Assembly: GCF_003853645.1 (NCBI RefSeq)
Contig: NZ_QTPO01000016.1
Coordinates: 1-64,000 of the forward strand
Direction of reading: 5' to 3'
Source of the DNA: Burkholderia sp. Bp9143
Lineage (GTDB): Bacteria > Pseudomonadota > Gammaproteobacteria > Burkholderiales > Burkholderiaceae
DNA: 64,000 nucleotides
Shown: positions 53,529 to 63,777 of the stretch, one piece after another
Layout: every line of letters starts with the position of its first letter
Position numbering within the stretch: the stretch's first letter is position 1
Position numbers and translations under genes: made by a program
The notes under the pieces: model-generated
Databases searched by the model: none
What the model was told of the DNA's origin: nothing
Seen by the model: the letters and a program-made list of their open reading frames with translations, nothing else

Positions 53529-54713
53529 TCAGAACTTGTGCCGAATCCCCGCATGCACCATCAACTGCTTCGACGTCGACGACAGATCGGCCGCCCCCGG
53601 GATAACCGCCTGATCGAGCGACGAACCGGTCGCGTCGCCAGCCACCCGCTGGTACGCGCCCATCAGGTAGACGTCGGTGCGCTTCGACAGGGTGTAGTCG
53701 GCCATCAGCCCGATCGAATGGATCTTCGGTTTCACGCTGCCGGTGGTCGCGTCGTAGCGCACGGTCGTATACACATACTGCGCGCCCAAGAAGAACGCCG
53801 GCATGAACTGGTACTTGCCGTTCACTTCGAAGTTCTGATACTTGATCGCCGTGACCGTGCCGCCCGCGAGCGGCCCCGAGACGGGCTCGATCGTCTCGTC
53901 GCCGAACAGGTAGCCGACGTTCGCGGTCGGCCGCGTGACGTTGCTGTTCGTGTAGGCGAACTCGACCGTCACGGGCCCGGCCGTGTAGTTGACGCCCGCC
54001 CCGAAGATCCGCAGCCGCGCCGACGCGAAGTTCGCATCCGCGCCGACCGACCCCGAGCCCGCGATCGCGCCGCCGGCCGTCGCACCCGGGTTGTCCGCAT
54101 TCAGGAACGCCGCGCCGACGAGCAGGCCGCCCTGCTCGTACTGCGCGCCGACGCTCCACTGCCGGTTGTTCGCGAACCCGGTGTCGTTGCTGAAGCTGTA
54201 CGTGCCGCCGAACGAGAAGCCGGCAAAATCCGGGCTCGCATACTTGACCGTGTTGTTCACGCGGAACGTGTTGCCGGTGTTGTCGTTGTCAAGCGGATGC
54301 GAGAACGGATAGACGCCCCAGCTGCCGTTCGCGGTCGTCGGCGCGAGATAGTCGACGACCGCGTCATATTGCCGGCCGAGCGTCAGCGTGCCGAAGCGCG
54401 CGCTGCCGAGCCCGACGTAAGCCTGCCGCCCGAACATGCGGCCGCCCTGCGCGAGCGTGCCGCTGTTCACGTTGAAGCCGTTCTCGATCTGGAACAGCGC
54501 GCTGTAGCCGCCGCCGAGATCCTCGGTACCCTTCAGCCCCCAGCGGCTGCCCTGCGCGAAGCCGCTCGCCATCTGCCACGCACCGTGGCCGCCGACGTTG
54601 TTCGTATAGTCGATGCCCGCATCCACCAGCCCGTACAGCGTGACGCTGCCTTGCGCGAAGGCCGGCGCCGCACAGAGTGCCGGCATCGCGACGAAAAACA
54701 ATCTCCAGTTCAT
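53529..54713 (-). CDS. Outer-membrane porin (Gram-negative porin family)
   Basis: This 394-residue protein has a signal peptide ending PAFAQ and starts GSVTLYGLVDAGIDY, a hallmark of beta-proteobacterial porins. It contains GRQAYVGLGSARFGTLTLGRQYD in the first strands and ends in LMVHAGIRHKF with a terminal Phe. It should form a 16-stranded trimeric pore with a constriction loop and let small solutes cross the outer membrane. AAGGAAAA precedes the ATG. It starts 55 bp after the solute-binding protein stop, possibly as the third gene of one operon with the M20 gene. Confidence 0.92.
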   Translation of the reverse strand: MNWRLFFVAMPALCAAPAFAQGSVTLYGLVDAGIDYTNNVGGHGAWQMASGFAQGSRWGLKGTEDLGGGYSALFQIENGFNVNSGTLAQGGRMFGRQAYVGLGSARFGTLTLGRQYDAVVDYLAPTTANGSWGVYPFSHPLDNDNTGNTFRVNNTVKYASPDFAGFSFGGTYSFSNDTGFANNRQWSVGAQYEQGGLLVGAAFLNADNPGATAGGAIAGSGSVGADANFASARLRIFGAGVNYTAGPVTVEFAYTNSNVTRPTANVGYLFGDETIEPVSGPLAGGTVTAIKYQNFEVNGKYQFMPAFFLGAQYVYTTVRYDATTGSVKPKIHSIGLMADYTLSKRTDVYLMGAYQRVAGDATGSSLDQAVIPGAADLSSTSKQLMVHAGIRHKF

Positions 54714-54768
54714 TCGTTTTCCTTATTGATATATCGAGCGCTACCCACCTGCCACGGTGCGGCGTGGC

Positions 54769-55563
54769 TTACTTCGTGCCGTAGATGTCGAAGTCGAAGT
54801 ACTTGCGGTTGATCCGCTGATACGTGCCGTTCGCGAGGATCGTCGCCAGCGCGCGGTTGAATGCATCGCGCAGGTCGGTGTCCTGCTTGCGCAGCCCGAG
54901 GCCGTCGCCCTGCCCGAAATACTTCGCGTCGTCGAACGCCGCGCCGACGAACATGAAATCCTTGCCCTGCGGCTTCTTCAGGAAGCCGTCGCTGGCCGCG
55001 ATCGATGCCTGGAACGCCGCGTCGAGCCGCCCGGTCACCAGATCGGCATAGACCTGGTCCTGGTTCTGGTACGACTCGATCTGCACGCCGGTCGGCTGCC
55101 AGTTCGCGATCGCATAGTCGGCCTGCGCGGAACCTTGCTCGACGCCGACCCGCTTGCCCTTCAGCGACGCGGCCGTCGGCAGCAGCGGCGAACCCTTGCG
55201 CGCGATCAGCCGCGCCGGCGCATTCGAGATCCGGTTCGTGAACGCGATCTGCTGCATCCGCTTCGGCGTGATCGTCATCGACGACGCGATCACGTCGAAC
55301 TTGCGCGCGAGCAGCCCCGGAATCATCCCGTCGAAACTCGACTCGACCCATACGCAGCGCGCATGCAGCTCAGCGCACAACGCATTCGTGATGTCGATCC
55401 CGAAACCGGTCAGCGTGCCGTCGGGCTGCTTGTATTCGAGCGGCGGGTACGTGGGATCGACCGCGAGGCGGATCTCCTTGCCCGTCCAGTCGCCGGCCTG
55501 CGCGCCCGCTGCCACCGTCGTTGCCGTCAGCGCCACCGCGAGCGCCGCCATCCATTGTTTCAT
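54769..55563 (-). CDS. Periplasmic amino-acid-binding protein (SBP_bac_3), no partner permease nearby
   Basis: This 264-residue protein has a signal (MKQWMAALAVALTATTVAAGAQA). Typical family-3 segments follow: RLAVDPTYPPLEYKQPDGTLTGFGIDITNAL, FDVIASSMTITPKRMQQIAFTN, LKGKRVGVEQGSAQADYA and YADLVTGRLDAAFQ. It most resembles Lys/Arg/Orn/His-binding proteins. AGGAG lies 8 nt before the ATG. No ABC permease or ATPase lies alongside, so it is an orphan that may share membrane components encoded elsewhere. It follows the M20 gene by 53 bp. Confidence 0.9.
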   Translation of the reverse strand: MKQWMAALAVALTATTVAAGAQAGDWTGKEIRLAVDPTYPPLEYKQPDGTLTGFGIDITNALCAELHARCVWVESSFDGMIPGLLARKFDVIASSMTITPKRMQQIAFTNRISNAPARLIARKGSPLLPTAASLKGKRVGVEQGSAQADYAIANWQPTGVQIESYQNQDQVYADLVTGRLDAAFQASIAASDGFLKKPQGKDFMFVGAAFDDAKYFGQGDGLGLRKQDTDLRDAFNRALATILANGTYQRINRKYFDFDIYGTK

Positions 55564-55616
55564 TGCCAGTCTCCTTGTTGCCATCGTTGAAGGTGAATCG
55601 AACCGGTCCGTCCGCC

Positions 55617-56786
55617 TCACGCGAGGTAGCGCTCGGCGAGCGCGATCCAGTAACTCGCGCCCGTCGCGAGGCACGCATCGTTGAAGTCGTAGCCGGGGTG
55701 GTGCAGCCCGCAGCCGGCCGCGCCGTCGCCGTTGCCGATCGACAGGTAGCTGCCCGGGCAGGCCTCGAGCATGAACGCGAAGTCCTCGCTCGCCGCGATC
55801 GGCCGCAGATGCGGAATCAGCGCGTCGTCGCCGCCCCATTCGCGCGCCACATCGCGGGCGAACGCGGTTTGCGCTGCATGATTGACGAGCACCGGATAGC
55901 CGTGGCGATAGTCGATCTCGGCCGTCGCGCCATAGCTGCCGGCCTGGCCGTGCACGATCGCGCGAATGCGCCGTTCGAGCAGCGCGCGCACGTCCGGCGA
56001 CAGCGCACGCACGCTCAGTTCGAGATCCGCATGCGGCGGAATCACGTTCGATGCGGTGCCCGCGTGGATCGAGCCGGTCGTGACGATCGCCAGTTCCTGC
56101 GGATTCACGTTGCGCGACACGACGGTCTGCAGCGCCATCACGATCGACGCGCACACGACCACCGGATCGATCGTCGTGTGCGGCGCCGCGCCATGGCCGC
56201 CGCGCCCGGTCACGCGCACGCGCACCTCATCGGCCGACGCCATCGCCGGGCCGTCGCAGAAGCCGAGCACGCCGGCCGGCAGGCCCGGCACGTTATGCAT
56301 CGCGAACACGGCATCGCACGGGAACTGCGTAAACAGCCCGTCGTCGAGCATCCGCTTCGCGCCGCCGAGCCCTTCCTCCGCCGGCTGGAAAATCAGGTTC
56401 AGCGTGCCGCTGAAGCGCCCGCGCTCGGCCAGGCAGCGGGCCGCCGCGAGCAGCATCGCCGTATGACCGTCGTGGCCGCACGCATGCATCACGCCGTCGT
56501 GCCGGCTCGCATGCGGGAGCCCGGTCGTCTCGCGGATCGGCAGCGCATCCATGTCCGCGCGCAGCCCGAGCCGCTTCCCGGTGCCGCGCGTGAGCGTGCC
56601 GACCACGCCGGTGCCGCCGAGGCCGCGCGTCACCCGATAACCCCATGTTGTCAGGCAGTCGGCGACGAGCCCGCTCGTCGCGTGTTCCTCGAAACCGAGC
56701 TCCGGATGCGCGTGCAGCCGGTGGCGCAGCGCGATCATCTCCGTCTCGATGGCCGCCATTTCAGGCGGAATACGTGCTCGATCCAA
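55617..56786 (-). CDS. M20-family amidohydrolase (hippurate/N-acyl amino acid hydrolase type)
   Basis: This 389-residue protein has RADMDALPI, the metal-binding HACGHDGHTAMLLAAARCL, FQPAEEGLGG, AMHNVPGLPAG and a C-terminal ASEDFAFMLEACPGSY followed by LHHPGYDFND. It should hydrolyse the amide bond of N-acyl amino acids. The start is a TTG at 56786, chosen because AGGAG sits 8 nt before it; the ATG at 56759 has no ribosome site. It is paralogous to the gene at 14386-15606, divergent from a LysR gene, and followed by a solute-binding protein gene. Confidence 0.9.
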   Translation of the reverse strand: MDRARIPPEMAAIETEMIALRHRLHAHPELGFEEHATSGLVADCLTTWGYRVTRGLGGTGVVGTLTRGTGKRLGLRADMDALPIRETTGLPHASRHDGVMHACGHDGHTAMLLAAARCLAERGRFSGTLNLIFQPAEEGLGGAKRMLDDGLFTQFPCDAVFAMHNVPGLPAGVLGFCDGPAMASADEVRVRVTGRGGHGAAPHTTIDPVVVCASIVMALQTVVSRNVNPQELAIVTTGSIHAGTASNVIPPHADLELSVRALSPDVRALLERRIRAIVHGQAGSYGATAEIDYRHGYPVLVNHAAQTAFARDVAREWGGDDALIPHLRPIAASEDFAFMLEACPGSYLSIGNGDGAAGCGLHHPGYDFNDACLATGASYWIALAERYLA

Positions 56787-56893
56787 CCCCGATACTCCTC
56801 GTTACGTGCCGATTGCCGACCGCCGGAATGGCAGATCGTTGGCGAGATCGTAGGCAGCGAAAAAGCCGGCGAACAGCTGCAGTTTCGTTATGA

Positions 56894-56912
56894 TGACAAC
56901 CTTTCATTGTCA
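56894..56912. promoter_or_regulatory. LysR-type operator candidate TGACAA-N7-TTGTCA
   Basis: This is a perfect inverted repeat of 6-bp arms with a 7-bp spacer, 21 bp upstream of the LysR start and in the divergent promoter region with the M20 gene. It fits autoregulation by the neighbouring LysR protein. Confidence 0.5.
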
Positions 56913-56932
56913 GGCATCGCACCATCAGCACC

Positions 56933-57895
56933 ATGAGCACGATCAAGCTGCATCAGTTGCAGGCGCTCGTCGCGAGCGCGGAGGCCGGGAGCATCCGCGG
57001 CGCGGCACGCACGCTCGGGTTGTCGCAGGCGGCCGTCACGCGCGCGCTGCGCGAGCTGGAAGCCAGCGAGCGCCTGCCGCTGCTGGTGCGCGCGCCGGAA
57101 GGCATCGGCTTCACCGAATACGGGAAGACCCTGCTCACGCACGCGAAACTCGTGCTCAAGCAGCTCGAGCATGCGCAAAGCGATCTCGAACGGATGCGCG
57201 GGCGCGTCGAGGGGCGGCTGAGCGTCGGCGTCACGCCGTGGCTGACGATGACGTTCCTCGCGGAAACCGTGCTGCAGTTTCGCGAGCGGATGCCCGACGT
57301 GCGCCTCGAGCTCTACGAAGCGCTGATGGCCGTCGCGCAACCGCTGCTGCGCGACGGCAGCATGGATTTCGCGCTCGGCCACGTGCAGGCCGGCAGCGGC
57401 GCGCAGGAGTTCGCGTTCGAGCCGCTGCTGCGCTACGAGACGTCGGTGATGGTGCGCGCCGGGCATCCGCGCGAACGCGCGAAGTCCGTGCACGACCTGC
57501 TCGATTGCGACTGGGTGCTGAACTCGTCGGCCGACGGCCAGGCCGCGCTGGTCGACCATCTGTTCACGCGGCACGGCGCGCGGATCGACGAACGGCACAT
57601 CGTGCGCGCGCAGTCGGTCGCGATGCTGCAGACGATGCTCGAACAGGCCGGCATGTGCACGTGGTGCCCGACGATCCTCGCGGCGGTGCCGCCGTTCGGC
57701 GAGCGGATGCGCGTGCTGTCGCTGAAGGAGCGCTTCGAGCCGAGCGAACTCGGCATCGTCACGCGCCGCAGCAGCACGTTGAGCGACGCCGCGCGCTGCT
57801 TCATCGACTGCCTGCTGCAGACGATCCGGCGGCATGCGCGGTCGGCGCGGAAGGAGGATCTCGCGTTGTTCCGCACGCTCACGCTGCTGATCTGA
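56933..57895 (+). CDS. LysR-family transcriptional regulator
   Basis: This 320-residue regulator has the winged helix KLHQLQALVASAEAGSIRGAARTLGLSQAAVTRALRELEASERLPLLVRAPEGIGFTEYG and the usual C-terminal effector domain (RLSVGVTPWLTMTFLAETVL onward). The ATG at 56933 lies immediately after the inverted repeat, so the protein may repress its own gene. The divergent M20-SBP-porin set is its likely target. The effector is unknown. Confidence 0.92.
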   Translation: MSTIKLHQLQALVASAEAGSIRGAARTLGLSQAAVTRALRELEASERLPLLVRAPEGIGFTEYGKTLLTHAKLVLKQLEHAQSDLERMRGRVEGRLSVGVTPWLTMTFLAETVLQFRERMPDVRLELYEALMAVAQPLLRDGSMDFALGHVQAGSGAQEFAFEPLLRYETSVMVRAGHPRERAKSVHDLLDCDWVLNSSADGQAALVDHLFTRHGARIDERHIVRAQSVAMLQTMLEQAGMCTWCPTILAAVPPFGERMRVLSLKERFEPSELGIVTRRSSTLSDAARCFIDCLLQTIRRHARSARKEDLALFRTLTLLI

Positions 57896-57900
57896 CCTGA

Positions 57901-59523
<1,623 letters not shown>

Positions 59524-59527
59524 ACCA

Positions 59528-59568
59528 CGCGCAACGAGACCGGCTGCAGCAACCGGTCTCGTTGCGTG
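59528..59568 (+). terminator. Strong hairpin after frmA
   Basis: GCAACGAGACCGG (59531-59543) pairs perfectly with CCGGTCTCGTTGC (59553-59565), extended at the base by C-G, a G-T wobble and C-G to 59528-59568. No T-run follows. Confidence 0.65.
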
Positions 59569-59572
59569 AAGC

Positions 59573-59606
59573 CGCCGCCGGCAAGCAGCGATGCTTGCCG
59601 GCGGCG
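59573..59606. terminator. Second perfect hairpin, between converging frmA and nnrS-like genes
   Basis: CGCCGCCGGCAAGC (59573-59586) pairs over 14 bp with GCTTGCCGGCGGCG (59593-59606) around a 6-nt loop. It may end transcripts from either strand. Confidence 0.5.
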
Positions 59607-59731
59607 TCGCATGCGCCGAAAACATCGCCAGTCAGACCACGGTCACCGCCACATCATCCGCTGCCACGCGCGCAATGCGCGTCTGCCGCTGCGTCCTGCG
59701 CTCCCGCTACCGATCCGCCGACGCGCCAGCG

Positions 59732-60925
59732 TCAATCCTGTCGACCGTCCGCACGCGGCGAGATCAGGAACGGCGCATAGTGAACCGCGTACGCCACGAA
59801 CGCGACGATCCAGCACGCGCCCGACATATCGAGCCAGACCGCGTACGGTACACGCGGCATGAGCGGCCCGAACACGCGAATGACGGCCGCACCGATCACC
59901 AGCCAGTAACACAGCTGCTCCCACGGGCCCGCGACGAGCATGCGCCCCGTGTGGCCGAGCGCCGTGCGCGTGATCATCGCGATGATCGCGCCGCCGATCG
60001 CGCCGACGGTCAACGCATGCACGGCGAGCGAGTGCACGACCACGCCGGCGAACGATAGCGCGAGCAGCACGAAGCCGACCGGAATCCACAGACAGGACAC
60101 GTGCAGGATCCACACGATCGGCCGCTTGCCGACACGCCACGAATGCCATCCTGCGAGGCGCCACGCATGCAGCACGGCGGTGGCGAGCGCCGCGACGATC
60201 AGCAGCGTGGCGGGCGCACCGAGCGCATCCGCGAACAGCGTCAGCGCGACCGCCGGGGCCGCGAGCGCGTCCACGATCCTGAAGCGGCGAATCGTGAACC
60301 CGGGAATCGCGTTCATCGTGAACATCGGCACGATGCGTCCGGTGATCACCGCGACGAAGAACACGACCAGCCCCGTCGCCGCGTACGCGGTACGCAGCGC
60401 GAGATCGGCCCGCCCCGTCATCACGGCTGCATGGAACAGCACGTTCAACGCGCCGAACAGCAGCAGCGCGACCGGCAGGAACACGTTGTGCCGGTTCTTC
60501 GCCGAAATCAGCACGCGCAACAGCACGACGGCCGTCACCGGCAGGAACAGCGAATCGACGACGGCCGCAAGCGTCGCCGGCCCCGACCAGACGAGCACGC
60601 GTCCGGCCAGCCAAAGCAGCCACAGCGCCGCGAGCGCCGGGCCGCGCAGCGTTTCGCGCGACGTCCAGGCTCGCGTGGCGGTCAACAGGAAGCCGACGAC
60701 GATCGCGGCGACGAAGCCGAAGATCATCTCGTGCACATGCCACATGAGCCCCGTCATCGCGCCGGCACGCCCGGCAACGGGGGCGCCGTGCCAGGCCGCG
60801 AGCCACACCGCGACGGCCATGCTCGCGAACAGCGCGCCGGTCAGATAGAAAGGTCGCAGGCCAAGCTGCAGCAACGGCGGCGTATCGGGCGCCGACGGGG
60901 CCCGCATCGGTTCGCTGATCTTCAT
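59732..60925 (-). CDS. NnrS-family membrane protein
   Basis: This 397-residue protein with about twelve membrane helices carries the NnrS landmarks LGLRPFYLTGALFA, LMWHVHEMIFGFVAAIVVGFLLTA, VAVITGRIVPMFTMNAIPG and HALTVGAIGGAIIAMITRTALGHTGR, with conserved His residues for metal or heme binding. NnrS proteins protect against nitric-oxide stress and iron-complex damage. The ATG at 60925 has GGAG 6 nt upstream and is preferred over the longer frame. It converges on frmA; because FrmA also reduces S-nitrosoglutathione, a joint nitrosative-stress role is plausible. Confidence 0.9.
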   Translation of the reverse strand: MKISEPMRAPSAPDTPPLLQLGLRPFYLTGALFASMAVAVWLAAWHGAPVAGRAGAMTGLMWHVHEMIFGFVAAIVVGFLLTATRAWTSRETLRGPALAALWLLWLAGRVLVWSGPATLAAVVDSLFLPVTAVVLLRVLISAKNRHNVFLPVALLLFGALNVLFHAAVMTGRADLALRTAYAATGLVVFFVAVITGRIVPMFTMNAIPGFTIRRFRIVDALAAPAVALTLFADALGAPATLLIVAALATAVLHAWRLAGWHSWRVGKRPIVWILHVSCLWIPVGFVLLALSFAGVVVHSLAVHALTVGAIGGAIIAMITRTALGHTGRMLVAGPWEQLCYWLVIGAAVIRVFGPLMPRVPYAVWLDMSGACWIVAFVAYAVHYAPFLISPRADGRQD

Positions 60926-61097
60926 GTGCGCTCCGGCTATCGAGGATGACGTCATTCATCCTAGCGCCGTGACGCGCGAGAAGGGGGCGTGCCCCTACGC
61001 GGCGCGGTGGCATCGTCCGCGTTCATGACATGCGTCAAGCTCGCGCTTCACGCCTGTGCCAGACTTGCACCCGCGAGCCTGCGTTGCGGCTGCCCCG

Positions 61098-62123
61098 TCA
61101 GCAGCGCACGCGCCGCATCCGGAGCGTGGCCGACGGCGATTCCCCGAACGCGCGCTTGTAGTCGATCGCGAACCGCCCGAGGTGCGCGAAGCCCCATTTC
61201 AGCGCGATGTCCGTCACCGACGCGAGCCCCGGTGTCGCATCGTCGCTCAGTTCGTCGCGCACATGTTGCAGACGCAACTGGCGCACGAATGCCATCGGCG
61301 TGATGCCATGGCGATTGCGGAATCCGGCGAACAGCGTGCTCGGGCTGACGCCGGCGAGTTCGGCGAGCCGTTCGATCGTCAGCGGCTCGTCGAGATGCGC
61401 GCGCACGTATTCCTCGACGCGCCGCACATAGAACGGCGCGAGCGGTGCCGGCGCGGGCCGTGTGCCGTTGCGTGCGCTGTTCGGCTGGCCGTACAGCAAC
61501 AGGTTGAACAGCGTCGATTCGAGCTGTTCGAACGCGAGCGGATGGCGCAGCGGATGCCCGTCGGTTGCGATCGCGTCGGCCAGCATCGGCAGCATTTGCG
61601 CGAGGCACGCGCCCTGCTGCGACGACAGGCTGAATTCCGGCTCGAACTCCACCGGCACGCGCCGCTCGCCGCCGAAATGCCGCTGCGCATGCCGCTCCAT
61701 CACCTCCCGCTCGATGCGCAGGATCACTTGCGGGCACGCCTCGCCCCACCGCATCCGGAGCGACAGCGTCGGCGACAGCAGCGACGCGGTGTCGGGCGAC
61801 GACACGAAACGCGTCGCGCCGCATTCGATCTCGGCGTCGCCGCGCAGCGGAATCTGCAACAGATAGAAGTGCTCGAGCGGACCCGGTTCGATCGACACCT
61901 CGCCGCCGTAGTCGAGCAGATTCAGCGACAGATTGCCCCAGCGCGCATGGTGCATGCGGCTGTGCAGCGCGTGCGAAGCGCCGGTCAGCGTGAGCCGATG
62001 CGGCTTGAACACGTCCGCCACCCGCGCTCGCACCTCGTCGACGTCGTTCGACTGCAGCAGCAGCGTGTCGTGATTGAAACAGGCGGCCTCGCCCAGCCAG
62101 CCCGTTCCGGAAAATTGCCCCAT
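61098..62123 (-). CDS. AraC-family transcriptional regulator with N-terminal AraC-binding-like domain
   Basis: This 341-residue protein has a cupin-like ligand domain (about 25-200; LHSRMHHARWGNLSLNLLDYGGEV, LEHFYLLQIPLRGDAEIECG) and a C-terminal AraC domain (about 240-335; IERLAELAGVSPSTLFAGFRNRHGITPMAFVRQ, TDIALKWGFAHLGRFAIDYKRAFGESPSATLR). This layout is common in regulators of aromatic-compound catabolism. GGGAGAA precedes the ATG at 62123. It is divergent from the dienelactone hydrolase gene and is its likely activator. Confidence 0.9.
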   Translation of the reverse strand: MGQFSGTGWLGEAACFNHDTLLLQSNDVDEVRARVADVFKPHRLTLTGASHALHSRMHHARWGNLSLNLLDYGGEVSIEPGPLEHFYLLQIPLRGDAEIECGATRFVSSPDTASLLSPTLSLRMRWGEACPQVILRIEREVMERHAQRHFGGERRVPVEFEPEFSLSSQQGACLAQMLPMLADAIATDGHPLRHPLAFEQLESTLFNLLLYGQPNSARNGTRPAPAPLAPFYVRRVEEYVRAHLDEPLTIERLAELAGVSPSTLFAGFRNRHGITPMAFVRQLRLQHVRDELSDDATPGLASVTDIALKWGFAHLGRFAIDYKRAFGESPSATLRMRRVRC

Positions 62124-62198
62124 CGAAGTTCTCCCGTCGTGCTTGATCGCACCTGCGCTGTGCACGCGTTCCCGATTCCGGGGAAGCCCGTCGCACGA

Positions 62199-62224
62199 TC
62201 CGGATAGCGTCCGGAGTATCCGGA
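62199..62224. promoter_or_regulatory. Three phased TCCGGA sites upstream of the divergent AraC/dienelactone hydrolase pair
   Basis: TCCGGA occurs at 62199-62204, 62210-62215 and 62219-62224, that is, at 11- and 9-bp steps, with a fourth related TCCGCC at 62228-62233. Roughly one-helical-turn phasing fits an AraC-type direct-repeat operator in this 354-bp divergent region. Confidence 0.35.
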
Positions 62225-62477
62225 CAGTCCGCCTCGTTACACTACGCAAGCCCTGCGCACCTGACGCAAGAAGCGGACCGCTCACGCATCGTAGAAAACT
62301 GCGCGGGCCTTCCGCATCCGCACATACCCGCAGTGCGCCGCGTTCCGGCCCCGGCGCGGCGGGCCGAACCGCAGGTTTCCGGAATTCGCGGATACCGGCC
62401 GAAGAAAGCGGATAGAAACGCGCGTTTCGTCCGCCAATACTGGGCCCATGCCAGTCACGAACAGAATGGAGGGACAC

Positions 62478-63707
62478 ATGCAAGGACGACACATCGAGAT
62501 CCCGTCGCCGGACGGCGGGACGTTTCGCGCATACCTGAGCACGCCGGCCGGCGGCACGGGGCCGGGCATCGTGCTGTGTCACGAGATCTTCGGCGCGAAC
62601 GCGACGATGCGCGACGTCGCCGATTATTACGCCGAGGAAGGCTACACGGTGCTCGTGCCCGACCTGTTCTGGCGCCAGGCGCCCGGTGTCGAACTCGGTT
62701 ACTCGACGGCCGACTTCGAGCGCGCGATGGCGCTGTACCGCGAGTACGACGAAAACAAGGGCGTCGAGGACGTCGCCGCGGCGCTGGCCGTGCTGACGCA
62801 ACGGCCGGAATGCACCGGCCAGGCCGGCGTGCTCGGCTACTGTCTCGGCGGCAAGCTCGCCTATCTCGCCGCATGCCGGCTGCCGAACGTGGCCGCCGCC
62901 GTCAGCTATTACGGCGTGGGGATCGAGCACGCGCTCGACGAGGCCGCGCATCTGCGCGGCCGGCTCGTGCTGCAGATCGCCGCGCAGGACCGCTTCTGCC
63001 CGCCCGACGCGCAGCAGCGCATCGCCGCCGCGCTGGCGGGGCGCGACGGCGTCGAGGTATACGTTTACCCGGGCGTCGATCATGCGTTCGCGCGCATCGG
63101 CGGCGATCATTTCGACAAGGCGGCCGCCGTCATGGCGCACCAGCGCGCGATCGCGGCGTTCCGCGCGGCGCTCGGCCCGCACTACGACCTGTCCACACTG
63201 TGGGAAGAACACCTCCGGCACGAATTCGACACGCGCAACGTCGACGCGACGATGGCCACGATGGTCCCGCAGCCTTACGTGAACCATATTCCGACGCTGA
63301 CGGGCGGCGTCGGCTACGACGAGCTCAAGCGCTTCTACACGCATCACTTCGTGCATGCGAACCCGCCGGACACGACGATCACGCCGATCTCGCGCACGGT
63401 CGGCGCGAGCCAGATCGTCGACGAACTGCTGTTCTGCTTCACGCATACGACCGAGATCGACTGGATGCTGCCCGGCGTCGCGCCGACCGGCAAACGCGTC
63501 GAGATTCCGCTCGTCGCGATCGTCAAGTTCCGCGGCGACAAGCTGTATCACGAACACATCTATTGGGACCAGGCGAGCGTGCTCGTGCAGATCGGCCTGC
63601 TCGACGCGGCCGGGCTGCCCGTCGCCGGTGTCGAAACGGCGCGCAAGCTGCTCGACGAAACCGTGCCGTCGAACGGGCTGATGCAGCGCTGGCACGACAG
63701 CGCGTGA
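62478..63707 (+). CDS. Dienelactone hydrolase fused to an NTF2/SnoaL-like domain
   Basis: This 409-residue protein has an alpha/beta-hydrolase part (about 1-235) with dienelactone hydrolase features: GIVLCHEIFGANATMRDVAD (Glu), the nucleophilic Cys in VLGYCLGGKLAYLAA, the Asp in AAQDRFCPP and the His in GVDHAFARIGG. The C-terminal part (about 245-400; GGVGYDELKRFYTHHFVHANPP, AIVKFRGDKLYHEHIYWDQASVL) is an NTF2/SnoaL-like fold. The family opens lactone rings in chloroaromatic and related pathways. The ATG at 62478 has GGAGGG upstream. Downstream is a dehydrogenase gene, possibly in the same operon. Confidence 0.88.
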   Translation: MQGRHIEIPSPDGGTFRAYLSTPAGGTGPGIVLCHEIFGANATMRDVADYYAEEGYTVLVPDLFWRQAPGVELGYSTADFERAMALYREYDENKGVEDVAAALAVLTQRPECTGQAGVLGYCLGGKLAYLAACRLPNVAAAVSYYGVGIEHALDEAAHLRGRLVLQIAAQDRFCPPDAQQRIAAALAGRDGVEVYVYPGVDHAFARIGGDHFDKAAAVMAHQRAIAAFRAALGPHYDLSTLWEEHLRHEFDTRNVDATMATMVPQPYVNHIPTLTGGVGYDELKRFYTHHFVHANPPDTTITPISRTVGASQIVDELLFCFTHTTEIDWMLPGVAPTGKRVEIPLVAIVKFRGDKLYHEHIYWDQASVLVQIGLLDAAGLPVAGVETARKLLDETVPSNGLMQRWHDSA

Positions 63708-63777
63708 TGGCCGACGGATCCGCAGGCGGCGCGCCGAACGCACGCCGCCTTCACACAATCATTCCAGGAGACACCCC

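Noticed and set aside
61098..63758. 886-aa frame giving a long AraC protein
   Set aside because: The extra N-terminus is antisense to the dienelactone hydrolase gene; the ATG at 62123 has a strong ribosome site.
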